64,000 nt of DNA, from positions 1 to 64,000 of the forward strand of contig CAMDFK010000014.1 in assembly GCA_945897465.1 (NCBI GenBank). The letters run 5' to 3'. The notes beneath the pieces are model-generated. The model was not told where the DNA came from, did no database searches, and saw nothing but the letters and a program-made list of their open reading frames with translations. The DNA is from Limnohabitans sp. Rim8. Its GTDB lineage: Bacteria > Pseudomonadota > Gammaproteobacteria > Burkholderiales > Burkholderiaceae_C. This document shows positions 7,321 through 15,671 of the stretch, in pieces (position 1 is the stretch's first letter; every line of letters begins with the position of its first letter). A program made the position numbers and the translations under genes.

Positions 7321-8934
7321 TCAAGACCCGTGGTCTACCGACTGAGCTCCGTCGGCTTGAGCCGTTTGTTCTTGCACAGCCAGCGCCAATGCCGCCGTCA
7401 GTTCGTCAAAGTGCGCGATCTCGGTCACGCCCGCTAGGGTCTTGAGGCGGGGTGATTTGGGCTCGATCATCCAAGCCCGGTCGGCCAGGCTGAGCATCTC
7501 GACGTCGTTGTCGTTGTCGCCCATGGCCCAGATGGTGTCAAAGCGCGGCTGGATGTCTTCGCTGCGAAACTGCACCAGCACATGGTGCTTGGAAATGCCG
7601 ATGCGGGCGGCGGCTGTCTCTGGCGTGTTGGGATCGAGCAAAAAGGCGCTGTTGATGCTCAACTCGCCGGTGCACACATCGCCTTGAAACTGCACCGTGT
7701 GCGCCAGCGCGAAGTCGGCAAAAATGCGTTTGCGCAGCACCTCTGCGGCAACAAAATAACTGTCTGACACCACGCCCACCATGAAACCTGCCCGCTTGAA
7801 GGCCTTCACGCACTCGATCACGCCGGGCCGGATGGGCATGGCTTTGGCCACGGCCTCGAATTTTTGGCGGTGCACAAATCGGAAAATTTGCGCGATGTTG
7901 GCGCTGCGTGTCAGCACATCCAGGTTGCTGCCGTCCAAGTGCTTGTTCAGCTCGTCGACCTGCCCTGTGGCTTGCGCCAGCAAGGTGGCAAAGCGGCTGG
8001 TGGTCACTGTACCGTCCATGTCCAGCAGCAGAAGTTTCGTGCGGTTTTTCTGCCGCGTGATGGCGTAGTCCCATGAGGCGGTGGCCTGGCGCTGGCTTTC
8101 GTACATGGCGGTGATCTGCTCGACATGCAAACGGCCTGATTCACGGGCGCGGCTGTAAATCACACGAGAAACCTCGTTGGCCATCGATGTCAGGTCCATC
8201 AGAGGCTGGCTGTCATGTTCCAAGTGACCAATGTCCACCTCGGCCAACTTGGCGTTGGCCCGCCAGGCGTCAATCAGCAGGCCGATGTCCACGCCATAGC
8301 CGTCTTCGAAAGTGAGTTGTTGCAACAGTGATTTGCGTGCTGCGATGATGCCGCCTAAGGGCTGGTTGAAATGCGCCAGTTCGGGGAAAAACACCTTGAG
8401 CATGGGCTTGGCGGTGAGTTCGGTCACGCGACCGCCGCCCCGGCCAAACCGCGCTTTCACCAATTCGGCATGGCCCGCGAGCAAAGGGCGGGCCAAGTCG
8501 CTGATGATGCCGCTGCGCAGGCCTTTGAGGTCACCATCGAGGTAGACCAGAATTTCGCTTTTCGCCACCCGTGCCCCATCGGCCATGGAGGCACCCTTGC
8601 CCAGCAAGCTGCTGGTGATCACTCGGGCACCCGCTTCGCGGGCCAGGCGCACGGTGTTGTCGATCGAGCTGTCGTCCACCACGATCACCTCGGCTGTGGC
8701 CGAATCGCTCAGGGCATAACGCACCACATCGGCGATGCGTTTTTGCTCGTTCAAAGCGGGAATGATGACGCTGACACAGGGCCCCAAAGGCGCCTCCAGA
8801 AGCAGAGGAGCAGGTGCAGGGTGTGTGGGCTCGGTCGTGGCCGTGTCCAGCTTTTGCAAAGGGCTCAGGCGGAGGATCAGCCAATGTCGCAGTCCTTGCC
8901 ATGCATTGTTCCAAATGCTTTGCCAAATGTTCAT
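7321..8934 (-). CDS. Fused glucosyl-3-phosphoglycerate synthase-like / HAD phosphatase
   Basis: A 537-residue two-domain protein. Residues about 52-250 form a GT-A glycosyltransferase of the GpgS type: SVIIPALNEQKRI, VIVVDDSS, DxD motif D133-G-D135 in LVYLDGDL, then RGGGRVTELTAKPML and DGYGVDIGLLIDAW, close to the GpgS family pattern. Residues about 298-510 form a SerB-like HAD phosphatase: DMDGT (D305, D307), GVVSDSY and MGDNDNDVEML. GpgS joins glucose to 3-phosphoglycerate, and a phosphatase then releases glucosylglycerate, a compatible solute. The fusion suggests a bifunctional solute synthase, analogous to the fused mannosylglycerate enzyme of Dehalococcoides. An AGGTGA ribosome site precedes ATG 8934. 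The sugar donor is inferred. Confidence 0.72.
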   Translation of the reverse strand: MNIWQSIWNNAWQGLRHWLILRLSPLQKLDTATTEPTHPAPAPLLLEAPLGPCVSVIIPALNEQKRIADVVRYALSDSATAEVIVVDDSSIDNTVRLAREAGARVITSSLLGKGASMADGARVAKSEILVYLDGDLKGLRSGIISDLARPLLAGHAELVKARFGRGGGRVTELTAKPMLKVFFPELAHFNQPLGGIIAARKSLLQQLTFEDGYGVDIGLLIDAWRANAKLAEVDIGHLEHDSQPLMDLTSMANEVSRVIYSRARESGRLHVEQITAMYESQRQATASWDYAITRQKNRTKLLLLDMDGTVTTSRFATLLAQATGQVDELNKHLDGSNLDVLTRSANIAQIFRFVHRQKFEAVAKAMPIRPGVIECVKAFKRAGFMVGVVSDSYFVAAEVLRKRIFADFALAHTVQFQGDVCTGELSINSAFLLDPNTPETAAARIGISKHHVLVQFRSEDIQPRFDTIWAMGDNDNDVEMLSLADRAWMIEPKSPRLKTLAGVTEIAHFDELTAALALAVQEQTAQADGAQSVDHGS

Positions 8935-9330
8935 GGGTATTCACCTTTTGGGTTGATTCATGCTGGGCAGTCTGGGGGTGGGTGACCCGTTGCGGCGCTT
9001 CGACCGACATGGCCGATGGCGTGTGTGAAGAACTCAAGACTCAAGTGCAGGCCCGCCCATTGGCGGCCTTGCTGTTGCATTCGGCTTCCTGACCTGGCAA
9101 TTTTACATTTGATCAAATGTAATCAAATCAAAGACCCTGAGTTGGTCGGGTTGTCAATTTGTCACATTGGTGTCAAGGTGAAATGAGGGTCTAACAAGGC
9201 GGCGGGTTCAAGGGCGGTGCAAACGGCATGCAAGGCGAGAAAACTGTCTATGGTGCGCTCAGTTTTCAGCCTCCATGGGCAAAACAAAGGCTCAGAGATG
9301 ACCAATCCCAGAGCTTCGCGGCGCGCTCGC
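8935..9330. other. Intergenic region between the marR-type gene and the glycosyltransferase gene
   Basis: This 396-bp stretch has no convincing ORF. It holds a perfect 16-bp palindrome at 9105-9120 and an 8-bp-stem hairpin at 9239-9267 (GAAAACTG / CAGTTTTC, 13-nt loop) just downstream of the MarR gene in its own direction. The hairpin lacks a T tract and is a weak terminator candidate. The minus-strand promoter for the glycosyltransferase/HAD gene should lie here. Confidence 0.5.
9105..9120. promoter_or_regulatory. Perfect 16-bp palindrome, candidate operator
   Basis: ACATTTGATCAAATGT is a perfect inverted repeat in an AT-rich pocket about 170 bp upstream of the glycosyltransferase/HAD start. 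Size and symmetry suit a dimeric regulator, for example the MarR protein encoded just upstream on the same strand. The regulator is inferred. Confidence 0.45.
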
Positions 9331-9846
9331 TCACATCATGGCAATCGGGGTTTGTGCGGCTTTCTCATCAACCTCCAGTCGGTTGATCAGCGCTGACAGG
9401 TTGTGCTCCAGTTGGAGCAAGGTCACTTCATCCATGCGTTGCAGGGCATGGGGCAAGACGCCCGCAAAAGGCCCGGGTATTTTCTTGAGCAGTTTTACAC
9501 CCTCGGGCAGCACATACAACTCCACCACGCGTCGGTCAGAGGCAGATTTTTCGCTGTGAAGCAAACCGCTTTTGATCAGCGAGCGCACCAAATTGCTGGT
9601 GGTCGACTGGTGAATGTCCATCAGCGCTGCCAGCTGAGTCACACCTAATCCTTGGTGCTGGGCCACCAGGCTCAAGGCCCAAACCTGGGCACCGCCGATG
9701 CCCGATTGTTTCTCCATGGTCTGGAAATGGCGTCTGACGGTGTTGAAAATCAATCTGAATTGCCGCAGAACCCGCGCAGCATGGTCATCAAGGGAGGGGT
9801 CTTCGCCAATTTCAGACGTGTGTCTCGGAGGGCTGAGTGGGGACAT
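9331..9846 (-). CDS. MarR-family transcriptional regulator
   Basis: A 171-residue winged-helix protein of the MarR type: GGAQVWALSLVAQHQGLGVTQLAALMDIHQ precedes the recognition helix STTSNLVRSLIKSGLL, then the wing SEKSASDRRVVELYV. MarR proteins are dimeric repressors that release DNA on binding aromatic or other small ligands. The frame is open to 10113, but the internal ATG at 9846 gives the normal N-terminal length. Palindromes at 9105-9120 and 9974-9987 are possible binding sites; the genes controlled cannot be stated from sequence. Confidence 0.85.
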   Translation of the reverse strand: MSPLSPPRHTSEIGEDPSLDDHAARVLRQFRLIFNTVRRHFQTMEKQSGIGGAQVWALSLVAQHQGLGVTQLAALMDIHQSTTSNLVRSLIKSGLLHSEKSASDRRVVELYVLPEGVKLLKKIPGPFAGVLPHALQRMDEVTLLQLEHNLSALINRLEVDEKAAQTPIAMM

Positions 9847-9973
9847 GATGGCACGCAAGCTGAAGTCTGCGAAGCATACGACAAAGTTTTTGTCGTCATG
9901 GGTGCCCACCGGGTAAAAAAAAGGGAGGCAAGCCTCCCCGAAGCCTTGTTCTGGCGTTGAAAAGGCATCGTGA

Positions 9974-9987
9974 TTGTATTGGTACAA
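9974..9987. promoter_or_regulatory. Short inverted repeat upstream of marR gene
   Basis: TTGTA-TTGG-TACAA is a perfect 5-bp inverted repeat in the AT-rich region between the divergent marR gene and the 10145 gene. It could be a MarR operator or part of a promoter. Short palindromes occur by chance, so confidence is low. Confidence 0.3.
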
Positions 9988-10144
9988 ATGAAATGGGTTG
10001 ACAGTGAAAACCCTTGCTTGCCCAAAATGGGTGGTTGGGGCTTGCAAGGCGTGGCTGCACAAAGCTGCCCCACAAGGCGTCGGGGCATGCACTTGCACGC
10101 ACAATAGACGCATCTATCCTCTGCAGGTGAACCGTGTCAACAAG

Positions 10145-10369
10145 ATGAGTCCTTTCAAACATCAGGCTTTGCCCGAAGGTGTGCAGCGCGCGAAGGCGAC
10201 ATTGCGTGCCGGGCGCACCGCTGACACTCTGGTCATGCGCGAAGGTGATGCCCGAAACGCAAAAGCCGTCGATACCCTCGGCATGCCATGGTGGCAGATG
10301 GCCAAGCGCGTAATCTTGAACCGCAAGAAGGATGGCTTGGCCGTGTCCCTGGTCAAGGAAGCACCATGA
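10145..10369 (+). CDS. Hypothetical 74-residue protein coupled to DUF1289 gene
   Basis: A small basic protein starting MSPFKHQALPEG and ending KKDGLAVSLVKEAP. I do not recognise a family. A Trp pair in GMPWWQMAKRVILNRK suggests a short amphipathic or binding helix. A GTG at 10127 is an alternative start. Its TGA overlaps the ATG of the DUF1289 gene (ATGA at 10366-10369), which supports real translation and co-expression. There is no signal peptide or membrane segment. Confidence 0.5.
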   Translation: MSPFKHQALPEGVQRAKATLRAGRTADTLVMREGDARNAKAVDTLGMPWWQMAKRVILNRKKDGLAVSLVKEAP

Positions 10370-10590
10370 ATGCCCGCATGAAACTGCTCGCGCACCGGGC
10401 CACGCTGGTGCTGGCCAAACCCGAGCCCCATGTGCCTTCGCCGTGTATGTCGGTGTGCGTGATGGACCCGCAGAGCGCTATGTGTTCGGGCTGCTGGCGC
10501 AGTCTGGAAGAAATCGGCGCCTGGAGCCGAATGTCTGATGAGGCCAAGCGCCAGGTCTGGCAACGCATCCAGCAGCGCATCGCTTTCTAA
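10366..10590 (+). CDS. DUF1289 domain protein
   Basis: A 74-residue protein with the DUF1289 pattern: SPCMSVCVMDP, then CSGCWRSLEEIGAWSRMS. The four cysteines (C-x3-C...C-x2-C) look like a small metal or Fe-S site. Function of the family is not established. The start at ATG 10366 overlaps the preceding small ORF; it is convergent with the UspA gene, with 37 bp between stops. Confidence 0.85.
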   Translation: MNARMKLLAHRATLVLAKPEPHVPSPCMSVCVMDPQSAMCSGCWRSLEEIGAWSRMSDEAKRQVWQRIQQRIAF

Positions 10591-10627
10591 ACCCCTCAGG
10601 TTCGGCAAAACCCGGGTGGGCCTGGCT

Positions 10628-11083
10628 TCAGGCTGCAGCCGCTGCGCTGCGGTCCACCACAATCAGCACGTTGCAAGGCGACTCTTCCACCAGAGACTTG
10701 GCGGTGGAGCCGCTCCACCAGCGGCGCAGCAGGTTGGGCTCATGCTTGTGACCGACCACGATCAGGTCTGCCCCCACGCGCTCGGCAAATCCCGACAGTT
10801 CTCGGATCACCTCGCCCTTGAGCACCTCGCCTTGCACCGCATACCCCATGGCTTGCAGGGCTTGCACGCCCTCGCTCAATTGCGCTTTCAGGGTTTCCTC
10901 TAAAGGACCGTTGTCGGCCGAGGTGTAGTAACCCATCTCCATCGATCCCACGTCCAGCGGGTTGGGGGCCACCGCCACCAAGGTCAGGCGGGGCTGGCCC
11001 CAATGCGCCAGCTCCTTGAGTTCCAACATGGCCTTTTGACCACTGCTCGAGCCGTCGTAGGCCAGGATGATGTGCTTGTACAT
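10628..11083 (-). CDS. Universal stress protein UspA family
   Basis: A 151-residue single-domain Usp. The start MYKHIILAYDGSSSGQKAM and the ATP-binding signature GADLIVVGHKH...GSTAKSLVEESPCNVLIV are complete, so it is probably the nucleotide-binding type. Usp proteins accumulate under starvation or stress in the cytosol. AAGGAGA lies at normal spacing before ATG 11083. It is divergent from the isomerase at 11255, with about 170 bp of shared upstream region in which I see no clear operator. Confidence 0.92.
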   Translation of the reverse strand: MYKHIILAYDGSSSGQKAMLELKELAHWGQPRLTLVAVAPNPLDVGSMEMGYYTSADNGPLEETLKAQLSEGVQALQAMGYAVQGEVLKGEVIRELSGFAERVGADLIVVGHKHEPNLLRRWWSGSTAKSLVEESPCNVLIVVDRSAAAAA

Positions 11084-11254
11084 GGCGTCTCCTTGAATGA
11101 CAGGGGGTGACTCTGGCCCGGTGCGGGCGGTGTGGTCACCTATTTGTGCAAATGCATTCTACGGACAAGCTGGCCCGCGCAAGTTGGTGTTGACCCTATA
11201 AACTGAGGTCAAGATCAAGTCGTTGAGCGAGACACAATACACTGGCAGGCCCTT

Positions 11255-11893
11255 ATGAAAACCATCGATTTCTATCTCGACTTCATTTCTCCCTACGCTT
11301 GGCTCGGGTTTGACGCCCTGCCCCGGGCTTTGGAGTGCGTCAGCCACCGGGTGGTACACAAACCGGTCCTGTTTGCGGCCCTGCTCAAGCACCATGGCCA
11401 GCTGGGTCCGGCGGAAATTCCTGCCAAGCGCGACTGGACCTACCGGCAAGTGCTGTGGCTGGCCCGTCAGCAGGGCACGCCCTTGCAGTTGCCTACCCAG
11501 CACCCCTTCAACCCGCTGGGCTTGTTGCGCTTGGCCACCGCTTGCGACGCCGACGGGTCGCCCAGCCGCTATGTGTGCGAGACAATTTTCCGCCACGTCT
11601 GGTGCACCGGGCAGGACGCGGCGGACACCGAGCGCCTGGCGGCTCTGACGGCAGCACTGGCCCCGGCGCAAGACCCCGGCAGCGCCCAGGTCAAGCAAGC
11701 TTTGCAAACGTACGCCCAAGAGGCGATCGCGCAGGGGGTGTTTGGTGTGCCCAGCTGGGTGGTCGATGGCCGTGTGTTTTGGGGGCAAGACGCGCTGCCC
11801 ATGCTGCGGGCTTACTTGCTGGGCGATGCCTGGTTTGACGGTCCGGACTGGCAGGCTGCGTCGCAGTGCGGGGAGGGCGTCAAGCGCTCATGA
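11255..11893 (+). CDS. 2-hydroxychromene-2-carboxylate isomerase family (DsbA/kappa-GST fold)
   Basis: A 212-residue thioredoxin-fold protein: MKTIDFYLDFISPYAWLGF at the start, where the Ser of the SPYA motif replaces a CXXC site, and GVFGVPSWVVDGRVFWGQDAL near the end, typical of the NahD family. Family enzymes are glutathione-dependent isomerases in aromatic degradation, but homologues are widespread outside such pathways, and no aromatic-degradation operon adjoins it. It is followed by a strong terminator. Confidence 0.82.
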   Translation: MKTIDFYLDFISPYAWLGFDALPRALECVSHRVVHKPVLFAALLKHHGQLGPAEIPAKRDWTYRQVLWLARQQGTPLQLPTQHPFNPLGLLRLATACDADGSPSRYVCETIFRHVWCTGQDAADTERLAALTAALAPAQDPGSAQVKQALQTYAQEAIAQGVFGVPSWVVDGRVFWGQDALPMLRAYLLGDAWFDGPDWQAASQCGEGVKRS

Positions 11894-11913
11894 ACTGAGT
11901 TGTTGCCCTAATG

Positions 11914-11947
11914 AAAAAACCCGATCGCATGACGCAATCGGGTTTTT
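11914..11947. terminator. Bidirectional rho-independent terminator
   Basis: AAAAACCCGAT and ATCGGGTTTTT form a stem around an 11-nt loop, with A and T tracts on both sides. It lies between the convergent isomerase and symporter genes and can serve both. Confidence 0.85.
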
Positions 11948-11996
11948 GGTTGGAAGGGTTCAAGTTGGCAAGACAGGGCTTTCCAACTTTGGCCTA

Positions 11997-14111
11997 TTAG
12001 TGAGCAGCACTGCCTTGTGAGGTGGTGCCGTCAAAGCTGGGGAAACGGACGTTTTCGACCATGTCCTGAACTTCTTGATCCGGTGCCTTGGTCAGCAGCG
12101 ACACGATGATGATCACCGCAAAGCCGACGGGCACACCAAAGATACCGGCCGAGATGGGGGCAATGTCCCACCAGGTGTTGGCTTTGAGGATTTCAGGCGT
12201 CAACGAACCACTGTGGAACAGGCCGTACATCCAGGGATGGGTCTTGACCATGTAGTAGAACGAGATGCCCAAACCAGCCACCATGCCCAGCGAGGCGCCC
12301 CATTTGTTGGCACGCTTCCAGAAGATGCCCAAGGTCAAAGCAGGGAAGAAAGCCGCCGCTGCGAACGAGAATGCTGCTGACACGAGGAACAAAATGTCCG
12401 CCATACGCAGAGACGCGACATAAGCAGCCGCCAAAGCCACGAACACCAAAATGGTTTTGGATACCGCGACACGGCTGCTGGCCGATGCGTTAGGGTCAAT
12501 CACTTTGTAGTACACGTCGTGAGACAAGGCGTTGGCAATGGTCAGCAACAAGCCGTCAGCAGTGGACAAGGCCGCAGCCAAACCACCGGCCGCCACCAGA
12601 CCCGAAATCACGAAGGGCAAGCCGCCGATTTCAGGCGTGGCCAACACGATGATGTCACCACCCAATCGGATTTCTGCCAACTGCAAGATGCCATCTTTGT
12701 TGATGTCAGACACCGCCATCAGCGAGGGGTCGACCACATTCCAGCGTGCAATCCATCCTGGCAACTGGTCTATCGGCGTGCCGACCAAGAGCGTGTAGAT
12801 GTCGTATTTGACCAGCACCGCCAAAGCAGGCGCTGTGAGGTACAACAAGCAGATGAAAAATAGCGACCAAGCCACCGACTCACGCGCTGCACGCACCGAA
12901 GGAACGGTGTAAAAACGCATCAGGATGTGGGGCAGAGCGGCTGTACCGATCATCAAGCAGAACACAAGAGCTAAGAAGTTCTTGCGGGCAACATCTCGAG
13001 CGGCATCGTCCTTGCCCGGGAAGGGCTCAGCGTGGCGCAGAGGTGGAGCTGCACGGGGAGCATTGGCTGCACGCGCAGCGGTATAGGCCGCCTTGGCAGC
13101 GGCTTCGTCTTTGGGCAGGCCAGCCAAAGCTGTTTCTGCAGCTTTGATGTCAGCTGCAGGTGCGTTGGCGGCCTTCAGCTCTTCCAGCTTCTTGGTAGCG
13201 GCTTCTTTGTCCGCGGCCATGGCTGCTGGCACATCTTTCAGCTTTTCCGCGGCTGCATCGGCACGTGCTTTGAAGATGCCGCGAACTTCGAGTTCTTTGG
13301 GATCTTTCAGCAGCTGCTCCTCTTTGGCCGTGACTTTTTCAAGCAAGTAACCGTAAGAGATCTGAGGCACAGGCATGTTGGTGTGTTTCACCGACAACCA
13401 GACCACAGGGATCATGTAGGCCACGATCAGGATGATGTACTGCGCCACTTGGGTCCAGGTCACAGCGCGCATGCCACCCAAGAAAGAGCACACCAAGATA
13501 CCTGCCAAGCCCACGTAAACGCCCACGTCGAAGGACAGACCGGTCAATCGGGCGGTGATCAGGCCCACGCCAAAGATCTGCGCCACCACGTAAACGAAGG
13601 ACACCAAGATGGCCGCAAACACGCCAATCAGGCGCGCCATGTTGCCGCCGTAGCGTGCGCCCAAAAAGTCGGGGATGGTGAACTGGCCGAACTTGCGCAG
13701 GTAAGGTGCCAAGAACAAGGCCACCAAACAGTAACCGCCTGTCCAGCCCAAAATGAAGGCCAGACCGCCATAACCTGTCAGGTAAAGCGTACCGGCCATA
13801 CCGATGAAGGACGCTGCAGACATCCAGTCAGAACCGGTGGCCATGCCATTGTAGATGGCGGGCACACGGCGACCGGCCACATAGTATTCGGCCGCATCGT
13901 TGGTGCGACTCATCACACCGATGCCGCCGTACAAGAGCACCGTGGCCGCCAAGAAGGCGTAACCGATGTACTCTTTGGGCAACCCCATCTGTTCAAGGAT
14001 GGCGAGCGTGATGACGAAGGCCGCAAAGCCCCCGATATAGAACGCAAAGACCCTGTTCAGGGATTTTTGAAATTGGCCTTGGCTTTGGCCTTCTCCGCCG
14101 AAAACGCTCAT
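11997..14111 (-). CDS. Sodium:solute symporter (VC2705-type, large subunit)
   Basis: A 704-residue SSS-family transporter with about 13 predicted membrane segments. Typical segments include NGMATGSDWMSAASFIGMAG and GLVAAGGLAAALSTADGLLL. A large Lys/Ala-rich hydrophilic insert (about residues 265-385) has coiled-coil character and interrupts the membrane core. Between later helices DINKDGILQLAE looks like an EF-hand Ca-binding loop. These symporters pair with a DUF4212 small subunit, which is encoded directly upstream with a 4-bp overlap. Organic-acid uptake (acetate-like) is probable but the substrate is unproven. The terminator at 11914-11947 follows. Confidence 0.9.
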   Translation of the reverse strand: MSVFGGEGQSQGQFQKSLNRVFAFYIGGFAAFVITLAILEQMGLPKEYIGYAFLAATVLLYGGIGVMSRTNDAAEYYVAGRRVPAIYNGMATGSDWMSAASFIGMAGTLYLTGYGGLAFILGWTGGYCLVALFLAPYLRKFGQFTIPDFLGARYGGNMARLIGVFAAILVSFVYVVAQIFGVGLITARLTGLSFDVGVYVGLAGILVCSFLGGMRAVTWTQVAQYIILIVAYMIPVVWLSVKHTNMPVPQISYGYLLEKVTAKEEQLLKDPKELEVRGIFKARADAAAEKLKDVPAAMAADKEAATKKLEELKAANAPAADIKAAETALAGLPKDEAAAKAAYTAARAANAPRAAPPLRHAEPFPGKDDAARDVARKNFLALVFCLMIGTAALPHILMRFYTVPSVRAARESVAWSLFFICLLYLTAPALAVLVKYDIYTLLVGTPIDQLPGWIARWNVVDPSLMAVSDINKDGILQLAEIRLGGDIIVLATPEIGGLPFVISGLVAAGGLAAALSTADGLLLTIANALSHDVYYKVIDPNASASSRVAVSKTILVFVALAAAYVASLRMADILFLVSAAFSFAAAAFFPALTLGIFWKRANKWGASLGMVAGLGISFYYMVKTHPWMYGLFHSGSLTPEILKANTWWDIAPISAGIFGVPVGFAVIIIVSLLTKAPDQEVQDMVENVRFPSFDGTTSQGSAAH

Positions 14112-14377
14112 GCTTCTTCTCCTTCAGAAACGCCATATTCCTCGTCAAGCTTGTTCATATAGCGTGCGTAGTACCAAATGATCAGGCAGTACACGATCAA
14201 TGCGCCTTGGCCAGCGACCCAAAACGAGAACGGCCAGCCAAAAAAGCTGAACGTTAAGTCGCGCGAAAAGAATAGAACCACAAAAGTGACAAAGAACCAC
14301 AGGACCAGCAACAGCCCCGTGATCCTTAAGTTTTTGCCCCAGTATTCCTGGTGCCTTGCAGTGAGCTGCATCGTCAT
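14108..14377 (-). CDS. DUF4212 small subunit of sodium/solute symporter
   Basis: An 89-residue protein with two membrane helices (ITGLLLVLWFFVTFVVLFF and a second around ALIVYCLIIWYYARYMNKLD). FSFFGWPFSFWVAGQGA is the DUF4212 signature. It is expressed before, and overlaps by 4 bp, the symporter gene, so the two are translationally coupled and probably form one transporter. Confidence 0.93.
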   Translation of the reverse strand: MTMQLTARHQEYWGKNLRITGLLLVLWFFVTFVVLFFSRDLTFSFFGWPFSFWVAGQGALIVYCLIIWYYARYMNKLDEEYGVSEGEEA

Positions 14378-14447
14378 CTCCTTCTTGTTAAAAAATAAAT
14401 ACCGACTGTCATACTTGAAATTTTATGTGGCTGTGCTGACCTTGGGC

Positions 14448-15065
14448 TTACTTGGGAAGGTCCAATTTGAGCCCGGTCTCCCGCTCCAGTTGAGCGGCCA
14501 CTTTGGGCTCAAATCCTTTGAGGTGTCGCATCACGGCCAGGGCTTCATCGGCTTGATCCAGCTCCATATACACCCTGGCCATTTGGTACCAAGCGTAGGG
14601 GCTCATGGATTGCAATTCAGTGTTGCGTTTGAAGGCGACCAAGGACTCTTCAAGTCGACGCTGACGCACCAAAACCAAACCCAAGCCATACCATGCTCGA
14701 TCCATTTTCCCGTCGATCTGAATGGCGGCCCTGAAGGCTTGTTCGGCCTCTTGGCTCCGCCCCAGTTCTTCGCAGACAAATGCCACATTAAAGTGGGCAT
14801 TGGCGTTGGTTGGCGTTTGCGCGAGTGCACGCTCGAAAAAACTTAAAGCTAGGATCAAATGTCGATCGTTCAATTCCTTGTAACCCATGCTGTTGAGGGC
14901 TAAAACATCCATCGGTTGGATTTCGAGAATTTCTTGAAATACAGCATGGGCTTTGTTGGTCAAGCCTAAGACCAAAAGAGCCTTGGCTTGGAGATGAAGC
15001 CAAAAACATCTGCTGCGGCTTGATCTGCTTGAGTTATCGACGGTGATGCGGCTGTTCACTGACAT
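14448..15065 (-). CDS. TPR-repeat protein
   Basis: A 205-residue protein made of about four to five tetratricopeptide repeats (for example ALSFFERALAQTPTNANAHF and AEQAFRAAIQIDGKMDRAWY). There is no signal peptide or catalytic motif; TPRs mediate protein contacts. The start overlaps the end of the upstream membrane-protein gene by 10 nt. Together with the two symporter genes it forms a four-gene minus-strand set, suggesting an accessory role in transporter assembly or regulation (inference). Confidence 0.8.
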   Translation of the reverse strand: MSVNSRITVDNSSRSSRSRCFWLHLQAKALLVLGLTNKAHAVFQEILEIQPMDVLALNSMGYKELNDRHLILALSFFERALAQTPTNANAHFNVAFVCEELGRSQEAEQAFRAAIQIDGKMDRAWYGLGLVLVRQRRLEESLVAFKRNTELQSMSPYAWYQMARVYMELDQADEALAVMRHLKGFEPKVAAQLERETGLKLDLPK

Positions 15066-15352
15066 GAGGCAATTCCCATCTCGAGGCAGATATCAATTTT
15101 CAATTGCACCATCAACACCCAAGCAATCAGAAGCCAACTGCTTGCAGCCAAAGGGATGTGCTGATCCAGGATGAGTTTGGGACTGACTTTGCGTGTCAGC
15201 CATAGGGCGGGCTTAGAAGCAACATCCAGCAATTGCCAAAAAACATTTTTGTCGCGATTGGCGCCCGCCAGCAATCCCAGCAAGAAACGCCCAACGATGA
15301 ACATAAGGGACAATTCAATCAGACTTTTGGCAATGACAACAGCAAGCAACAT
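15056..15352 (-). CDS. Small membrane protein of unknown function
   Basis: 98 residues with two hydrophobic stretches (residues about 1-30 and 70-88). The linker contains FWQLLDVASKPALWLTRKVSP, which resembles small YggT-like membrane proteins, but I cannot assign a family. It overlaps the TPR gene, so the two are likely co-translated. It is probably the first gene of the symporter-associated operon. Confidence 0.65.
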   Translation of the reverse strand: MLLAVVIAKSLIELSLMFIVGRFLLGLLAGANRDKNVFWQLLDVASKPALWLTRKVSPKLILDQHIPLAASSWLLIAWVLMVQLKIDICLEMGIASCQ

Positions 15353-15671
15353 AGGTATTTATTGATGAAGGGCAGACAGCTAATGTGATTTTATGGACAT
15401 GCTACAAAAATCACAAAGGGCTCAGATTGGCTGCAAAAATGAGGGGCGGTATCTTTTGAGCCAAATTTTTTTCGATCATTGAGCCGTGTCACTCGGAAAA
15501 AATATTTAGCTGACAAATGCCTTACGCCATGCGTGCTGGGGGCGGTTTGCACAAAGAACAAAACTCAAGGGAAAACACTTAGAAATATTTGGTGGTTTTG
15601 GTTATTTTTTCGCCACTTCGCCCTTTTGTTTTGAGTCTGTTTTGAAAACATTGACTTGCTAGACCCCCAAC
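15353..15671. other. AT-rich intergenic region without a gene
   Basis: This 319-bp stretch lies between the membrane-protein gene and the orphan DUF4212 gene, both on the minus strand. It is AT-rich with poly-A/T runs (for example AAATTTTTTTCGATCATTG near 15463-15481). No ORF with family features or clear hairpin terminator was seen. The promoter of the four-gene symporter operon should lie here. Confidence 0.5.

Noticed and set aside
9847-10113. Longer start of the MarR gene (open to 10113)
   Set aside because: The extra 89 residues are low-quality and cover the promoter region; ATG 9846 gives the normal MarR length.
13032-14162. Plus-strand open frame opposite the symporter
   Set aside because: The minus-strand symporter has conserved membrane segments and its small subunit; the antisense frame is Cys/His-rich noise.
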